Below, piece after piece: positions 7,432-10,539 of a stretch of DNA of 10,539 nt (positions are counted from its first letter, which is position 1; the number at the start of each line of letters is the position of its first letter). This DNA is from Thermoleophilia bacterium (GTDB lineage: Bacteria > Actinomycetota > Thermoleophilia > Gaiellales > JAICJC01), in the NCBI GenBank assembly GCA_025928435.1, contig JAICJM010000136.1, positions 1 to 10,539 on the forward strand. Reading direction: 5' to 3'. The notes below the pieces were generated by a model, which was not told the origin of the DNA, did not search any database, and saw nothing but the letters and a program-made list of their open reading frames with translations. Both the position numbers and the translations under genes were made by a program.

Positions 7432-7896
7432 ATGGCGATCCGCCGGGGGGACATCGACGATCTGGAGCTCGTCCTCGCGATCCAGCGCGAGGCGTCGCTC
7501 GCCGGCCTCGCGCACGTGTTTCCGCCCGACCGGTTCCCGTTTCCCGACGAGGGTGTCCGCACGGAGCTCCAGGATCGCCTGGCCGACCCCGGGAACGCCG
7601 TGCTGATCGACGGCGACGATCGCGGGTTCACCGTCGCAGGTCGCAGCCGGCTGGAACGACTGTATGTTCGGCCGGCCGCGTGGGGCAGCGGCGTCGCCCA
7701 GGAGCTCCACGCCGCCGCCCTCGAGGTGCTGCGCGAGCAGGGCGCGACGTCGGCCTCCCTCTGGTGCCTGGTCGAGAACCCGCGCGCCCGGCGCTTCTAC
7801 GAGCGGCAGGGCTGGCGGCTCGACGGCACCGAGCGGGTGGTGCCGTTTCCGCCCCACCCGATCGACGTCGGCTACTCGATCGACCTGGTCAGCTGA
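7432..7896 (+). CDS. GNAT family N-acetyltransferase
   Basis: At 154 residues this is a single GNAT domain of normal length. It starts with AIRRGDIDDLELV, the usual beta1-alpha1 opening (IRxGxxxD). The acetyl-CoA-binding motif A is LERLYVRPAAWGSGVAQEL (74-92), with WGSG as the pyrophosphate-binding turn. Motif B is ENPRARRFYERQGW (115-128), with the Tyr123 position common in the family. It should transfer an acetyl group from acetyl-CoA to an amine, but nothing in the sequence or neighbours identifies the substrate. It diverges from the LtrA gene, and its last 8 bases overlap the end of the opposite serine hydrolase gene. Confidence 0.9.
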   Translation: MAIRRGDIDDLELVLAIQREASLAGLAHVFPPDRFPFPDEGVRTELQDRLADPGNAVLIDGDDRGFTVAGRSRLERLYVRPAAWGSGVAQELHAAALEVLREQGATSASLWCLVENPRARRFYERQGWRLDGTERVVPFPPHPIDVGYSIDLVS

Positions 7897-9028
7897 CCGC
7901 CGCGTACGCCGCCGCCTGGATCTCCTGATGCAGCGGGGGCAGACCGGCGGTCTCGAACTCGCGCTGGGTCAGCACGATGACGACCAGGTCGCGCGGCGGG
8001 TCGACCAGCCACGAGCTGCCGTAGCCGCCGTTCCAGCCGAACGCGCCGCCCGGGTAGACCGCCTGGCAAAACGACCAGGAAGCGTCCTCGAAGAAGTCCG
8101 GGCCGAGGCCGCCGCGGGCCTTCTGGGCGTCGGTCAGCTGATCCGAGGTCATCGCCTCGAGGGATTCGGGTGACAGGGCCGCGGGGCCGCGGGCCAGGAA
8201 CATGCGCGCGAACGCGTGCAGGTCGTCGACGGTCGAGACGAGCCTGGCCGCACCGTCCTCGAACGCCGGCGGCCGGCTCCAGCTCCCGCCCGGCGCGTCC
8301 CAGACGATCAGGCCCTCGGGTGTAGGCCGGTAGCCGGTGGCGAGGCGCTCCGTGTCCGCCGTCCAGAAGGCCGTGTCCCGCATCCCGAGCGGCTCGAACA
8401 GGCGCGTGCGCAAGACCTCGCCGAACGACATCCCCGCGGCCCGCGCCGCCAGCACCCCGAGCACCGAGGCGCCCGTGTTGTAGAGCCACCGCTCGCCCGG
8501 CTGGGCGATCAGCGGCAGCGAGCCAAGGTTGGCGATCCACGTGTCGGCGTCCGGCTGCACGGCCCGGTTGGGCGGGTTGACCGTCGCCAGCCCGAGCTCG
8601 GCGTCGGCCTGGACGACCGGCCACGGCGTGGGCGACGTGAACATCTCGAACGCCATCCCGAACCCGAACGTGAAGGTGAGCAGGTCGCGCGTCGTGATCG
8701 GCCGCTCCGCCGCGACCGTCTCGTCGAGCGGGCCGTCCGGGCGAAGGAGCACGCGCCGGCCGGCCAGCTCCGGGATCAGACGGTCGACGGGCTCGTCGAG
8801 CCCGAGCAGCCCCTCCTCGATCAGCGCGAGCGTCGCCGCGGCGGTGATCGGCTTCGTGATCGACGCGATGCGGAACAGCGAGTCGCGCGCGACCGGCGGC
8901 CCGCCGATCGTGAGGTGGCCGAGCGCCTCGACCTGCACCTCCTCGCCGTGGGCCACCAGCGCGACCATCCCCGGGACATTCGAGTCGCCGACGTGGCGGG
9001 CCGCGACCTCGCGCAGCTGTTCGGTCAT
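7889..9028 (-). CDS. Serine hydrolase, class C beta-lactamase-like (penicillin-binding protein/esterase family)
   Basis: This 379-residue beta-lactamase-fold protein has the nucleophile motif SITK (Ser56-Lys59, in FRIASITKPITAAA). The second motif is YNT (183-185, in WLYNTGASVLGVL) in place of canonical YSN, and the third is the GWNGGYG loop (331-337) in place of KTG. These substitutions are usual in the esterase/D-aminopeptidase-like branch rather than true AmpC enzymes, so ester or amide hydrolysis is more likely than antibiotic resistance. No signal peptide is visible, which also argues against a periplasmic beta-lactamase. ATG at 9028 is preferred: it begins just before the conserved domain and has a CATAGT box 7 bases upstream. 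GTG at 9037 in the same frame is an alternative. Further upstream the frame lies opposite the cupin gene. Confidence 0.9.
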   Translation of the reverse strand: MTEQLREVAARHVGDSNVPGMVALVAHGEEVQVEALGHLTIGGPPVARDSLFRIASITKPITAAATLALIEEGLLGLDEPVDRLIPELAGRRVLLRPDGPLDETVAAERPITTRDLLTFTFGFGMAFEMFTSPTPWPVVQADAELGLATVNPPNRAVQPDADTWIANLGSLPLIAQPGERWLYNTGASVLGVLAARAAGMSFGEVLRTRLFEPLGMRDTAFWTADTERLATGYRPTPEGLIVWDAPGGSWSRPPAFEDGAARLVSTVDDLHAFARMFLARGPAALSPESLEAMTSDQLTDAQKARGGLGPDFFEDASWSFCQAVYPGGAFGWNGGYGSSWLVDPPRDLVVIVLTQREFETAGLPPLHQEIQAAAYAAVS

Positions 9029-9035
9029 GATGCTC

Positions 9036-9041
9036 ACTATG
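9036..9041 (-). promoter_or_regulatory. Possible -10 box for the serine hydrolase gene
   Basis: On the minus strand, CATAGT is followed by 7 bases and then ATG at 9028, the spacing of a leaderless transcript. It lies in the 42-bp gap shared with the divergent cupin gene, so promoters for both must be closely packed here. Confidence 0.35.
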
Positions 9042-9057
9042 CCATCCGCCCAGATCC

Positions 9058-9063
9058 GAAAGG
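9058..9063 (+). promoter_or_regulatory. Ribosome binding site of the cupin gene
   Basis: GAAAGG lies 7 bases before the ATG at 9071 and matches six consecutive bases of the anti-Shine-Dalgarno complement GAAAGGAGG. It is the clearest Shine-Dalgarno in the window and fixes the cupin start, rejecting the long in-frame upstream extension. Confidence 0.6.
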
Positions 9064-9070
9064 CGGCCTC

Positions 9071-9391
9071 ATGCCCTTGATCAAACGCGACACGCTCCCG
9101 AACGGAAACCTCACAGGCGAAGACCACGGCGCCACGATCTCGATCATCCTGGACGAGAGCGGCCCCGGCGGCGGGCCGCGGCTCCATCGCCACCCCTACG
9201 ACGAGACGTGGGTCGTCATCGAGGGGACGCTCACGTTCCAGGCCGGGGACGAGCAGCTCGCCGCCGGCCCGGGCGACATCGTGATCGTCCCGCCCGGCAT
9301 CCCGCACAGGTTCACGAACGACGGGCCCGGCACCTCCAGGCTGGTCTGCATCCACGCCCACCCGACGTTCGACACCGAGTGGCTCGAATGA
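9071..9391 (+). CDS. Small single-domain cupin protein
   Basis: This 106-residue protein is almost entirely one cupin_2 barrel. Motif 1 is GPRLHRHPYDETWVVIEG, giving metal ligands His39, His41 and Glu45. Motif 2 is GDIVIVPPGIPHRFTN (68-83), giving His79, and fits the G(X)5PXG(X)2H(X)3N pattern exactly. All four ligands are present, so a metal-binding barrel is expected. The role (enzyme, small-molecule binder or regulator) cannot be decided. The open frame continues far upstream, opposite the serine hydrolase gene, but the cupin fold and a good Shine-Dalgarno both place the start at 9071. Its stop overlaps the next start as ATGA, so the two proteins are probably made together. Confidence 0.88.
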   Translation: MPLIKRDTLPNGNLTGEDHGATISIILDESGPGGGPRLHRHPYDETWVVIEGTLTFQAGDEQLAAGPGDIVIVPPGIPHRFTNDGPGTSRLVCIHAHPTFDTEWLE

Positions 9392-9771
9392 GCGACAACC
9401 TCAAGGTCGTGCGCAGGTTCGGCGAGGCGCTGACGAACCGCGACTGGGACGCGATCCGCGAGCTCGTCGCCGAGGACTGCGAGTGGACGGACGTCCCCAG
9501 CGGCGAGGTCATCCACGGGGTCGAGGCGCTCATCGACCTGTGCCGCACCTTCACCGCGGCGTTCCCCAACTTCCGGGTCGAGAGCCTGAACCTGATCGGC
9601 CAGGGCGACCTGGTGGCCAACGAGTGGCGCGGCCAGGGGACGCATGCGGCGACGGGACGCGCGTTCGTGCGCACCGGCGTCGGGATGGTCGAGATGCGCG
9701 ACGGCAAGATCGCCGCCTACCGCGACTACTTCGACCGCCAGACGATGACCGACCAGGTCGGGGCCGACTGA
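9388..9771 (+). CDS. SnoaL-like / NTF2-fold protein
   Basis: At 127 residues the length fits a single NTF2-like domain. It opens with DNLKVVRRFGEALTNRDWDAIRELVAEDCEWTDVP, the helix-helix-strand start typical of SnoaL-like proteins. It continues with GVEALIDLCRTFTAAFPNFRVE, LVANEWRGQGTHAATG, and a closing GVGMVEMRDGKIAAYRDYFDRQTM. SnoaL relatives include polyketide cyclases, isomerases and many uncharacterised ligand-binding proteins, so no reaction is assigned. ATG at 9388 overlaps the cupin stop (ATGA), which implies translational coupling. The frame is open upstream of 9388 but runs inside the cupin gene. Confidence 0.87.
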   Translation: MSDNLKVVRRFGEALTNRDWDAIRELVAEDCEWTDVPSGEVIHGVEALIDLCRTFTAAFPNFRVESLNLIGQGDLVANEWRGQGTHAATGRAFVRTGVGMVEMRDGKIAAYRDYFDRQTMTDQVGAD

Positions 9772-9823
9772 CCGCGCGCCCACGTCCGGGAACCGGAGCA
9801 TGGGATGATCCGTCCTATACGGC

Positions 9824-10539
9824 ATGGCGTCGCCCTCCACCGCCGCACGCGTGGGATGCCTGGTTGCGCTCGCGACCACCGCGGCGGCGTGCTCGCTCGT
9901 CTCGGCGGGGGTTCACGAGCACACCCCGACGCGGCCGGCCGGACCGGGACCGGTCGCCTTCGTGGCGACCGCGCGGGGCTCGGCGGGTACGAACGTGCTG
10001 ACTGTCCCGGGCCCGAACAGGCAGGCGTTGCCGGTCACGCGGGGCGGCCCGCCCGTCGTCGATGCGGCCTGGACGGCCGATGGCCGGCGGCTCGTGTTCG
10101 CCCGCCGCGGCCGGCGTCACGTCGAGGTGTTCGTGGTCCGCCGCGGCGGCACCCCCCACCTGATCCGCCGCTGTTCGCTGAGCTGCAATCCGCACGGCTT
10201 CGCCTGGTCGCCCGACGGGCGCCTGATCGCGTTCGTCGCCGGCATCCGCTCGCGCTTTACCGGAACGGCCGGCGAGATCGCCGTCATGAACGCCGACGGT
10301 AGCCGCTTCCACGCGGTCTGTGACGAAGCCGTGTGCGGCCAGGGGCTCGACGACCCGCGGTGGTCGCCCGATGGCTCCACCCTCCTCTTCTCGAACATGG
10401 GGACGATCGCGTTCTTCGGGCTCGGCCCCCTCCCGAGCCGGATCTGGGTCGCGCGGCCGGACGGCACCGGCGCCCATCCGCTGACGCAGCCGCACTGCCG
10501 GCCTGGCCATCCGCCGCTGCGCGGTTGCGAATACGACTC
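9824..10539 (+). CDS. Exported TolB-like (PD40) beta-propeller protein, 3' end beyond window
   Basis: The frame is open from ATG 9824 to the window edge (238 whole codons). Residues 1-25 have one Arg followed by a hydrophobic stretch ending TAAAC, a signal peptide with a loose lipobox at Cys23, so a lipoprotein or secreted protein is likely. PD40/TolB-type repeats follow: AAWTADGRRLVFA (Trp83), FAWSPDGRLIAFV (Trp128) and PRWSPDGSTLLFS (Trp180), with strands such as EIAVMNADGS and RIWVARPDGTG between them. These are blades of a beta-propeller, usually a protein-binding scaffold. Cysteine pairs (117/121, 166/171, 225/235) stand before successive blades. There is no Shine-Dalgarno before ATG 9824. 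TATACG at 9816-9821 lies too close to it to be a -10 for that start; GTG 9851 is an alternative start but would lack the charged N-region. The 52-bp gap before the gene also holds a weak TCCGG-GAA-CCGGA hairpin (9785-9797). Confidence 0.82.
   Translation, partial: MASPSTAARVGCLVALATTAAACSLVSAGVHEHTPTRPAGPGPVAFVATARGSAGTNVLTVPGPNRQALPVTRGGPPVVDAAWTADGRRLVFARRGRRHVEVFVVRRGGTPHLIRRCSLSCNPHGFAWSPDGRLIAFVAGIRSRFTGTAGEIAVMNADGSRFHAVCDEAVCGQGLDDPRWSPDGSTLLFSNMGTIAFFGLGPLPSRIWVARPDGTGAHPLTQPHCRPGHPPLRGCEYD

Noticed and set aside
7386..7631. N-terminal extension of the LtrA frame
   Set aside because: It overlaps the divergent acetyltransferase coding region and adds sequence not typical of LtrA; the GTG at 7385 gives the family length.
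7889..9028. Antibiotic-resistance beta-lactamase (AmpC-like)
   Set aside because: No export signal is present and the second and third motifs differ from AmpC; the features fit the broad esterase/peptidase-like branch.
8216..9070. Long N-terminal extension of the cupin reading frame
   Set aside because: It lies opposite the well-supported serine hydrolase gene, is of low complexity, and the cupin has its own Shine-Dalgarno and ATG at 9071.
9029..9361. N-terminal extension of the serine hydrolase frame
   Set aside because: It is antisense to the cupin gene and has no similarity to the hydrolase family.

Overview
The window is about 10.5 kb of very GC-rich, gene-dense DNA (roughly 70% G+C by eye). 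It has two tRNA genes without an encoded CCA, few Shine-Dalgarno sequences, and several start codons sitting directly behind a -10-like box. Together with the families present (HisKA_3 kinase with stacked GAF domains, GH15 trehalase/glucoamylase-like enzyme, LtrA, TolB-like propeller), this suggests a chromosomal segment of a high-GC actinobacterial lineage. Thermoleophilia or Gaiellales-like is a guess from gene style, not a proof. No mobile element, integrase, plasmid function or CRISPR array is visible.

Layout: (1) 5-77, tRNA-Val(TAC) on the minus strand. (2) 78-192, a divergent intergenic region with a terminator-like hairpin. (3) 193-4158, a 1321-residue soluble sensor histidine kinase built from one degenerate and six full GAF modules followed by HisKA_3 and HATPase_c. 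(4) 4159-4210, a convergent gap filled by a perfect 28-bp palindrome and a REP-like core. (5) 4211-6007, a GH15 glycoside hydrolase on the minus strand. (6) 6057-6177, a promoter-like -10 and tRNA-Asp(GTC) on plus. (7) 6180-7385, an LtrA-family membrane protein on minus. (8) 7432-7896, a GNAT acetyltransferase on plus, tail-to-tail with (9) 7889-9028, a class C beta-lactamase-like serine hydrolase on minus. (10) 9071-9771, a cupin and a SnoaL-like gene overlapping by ATGA. (11) 9824-10539, the 5' part of an exported TolB-like beta-propeller protein cut by the window edge.

The genes look like independent housekeeping or accessory units rather than one pathway. Strand alternates almost gene by gene, and the only convincing operon is cupin-SnoaL. 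The kinase has no response regulator beside it, so its output is unknown. The most distinctive object is the kinase. Its six full GAF modules repeat with a period near 165 residues, and five of them share a Trp and a Cys 19-20 residues apart; module 5 has lost both. Other points of interest are the palindrome at the kinase 3' end and the recurrent leaderless-type starts.
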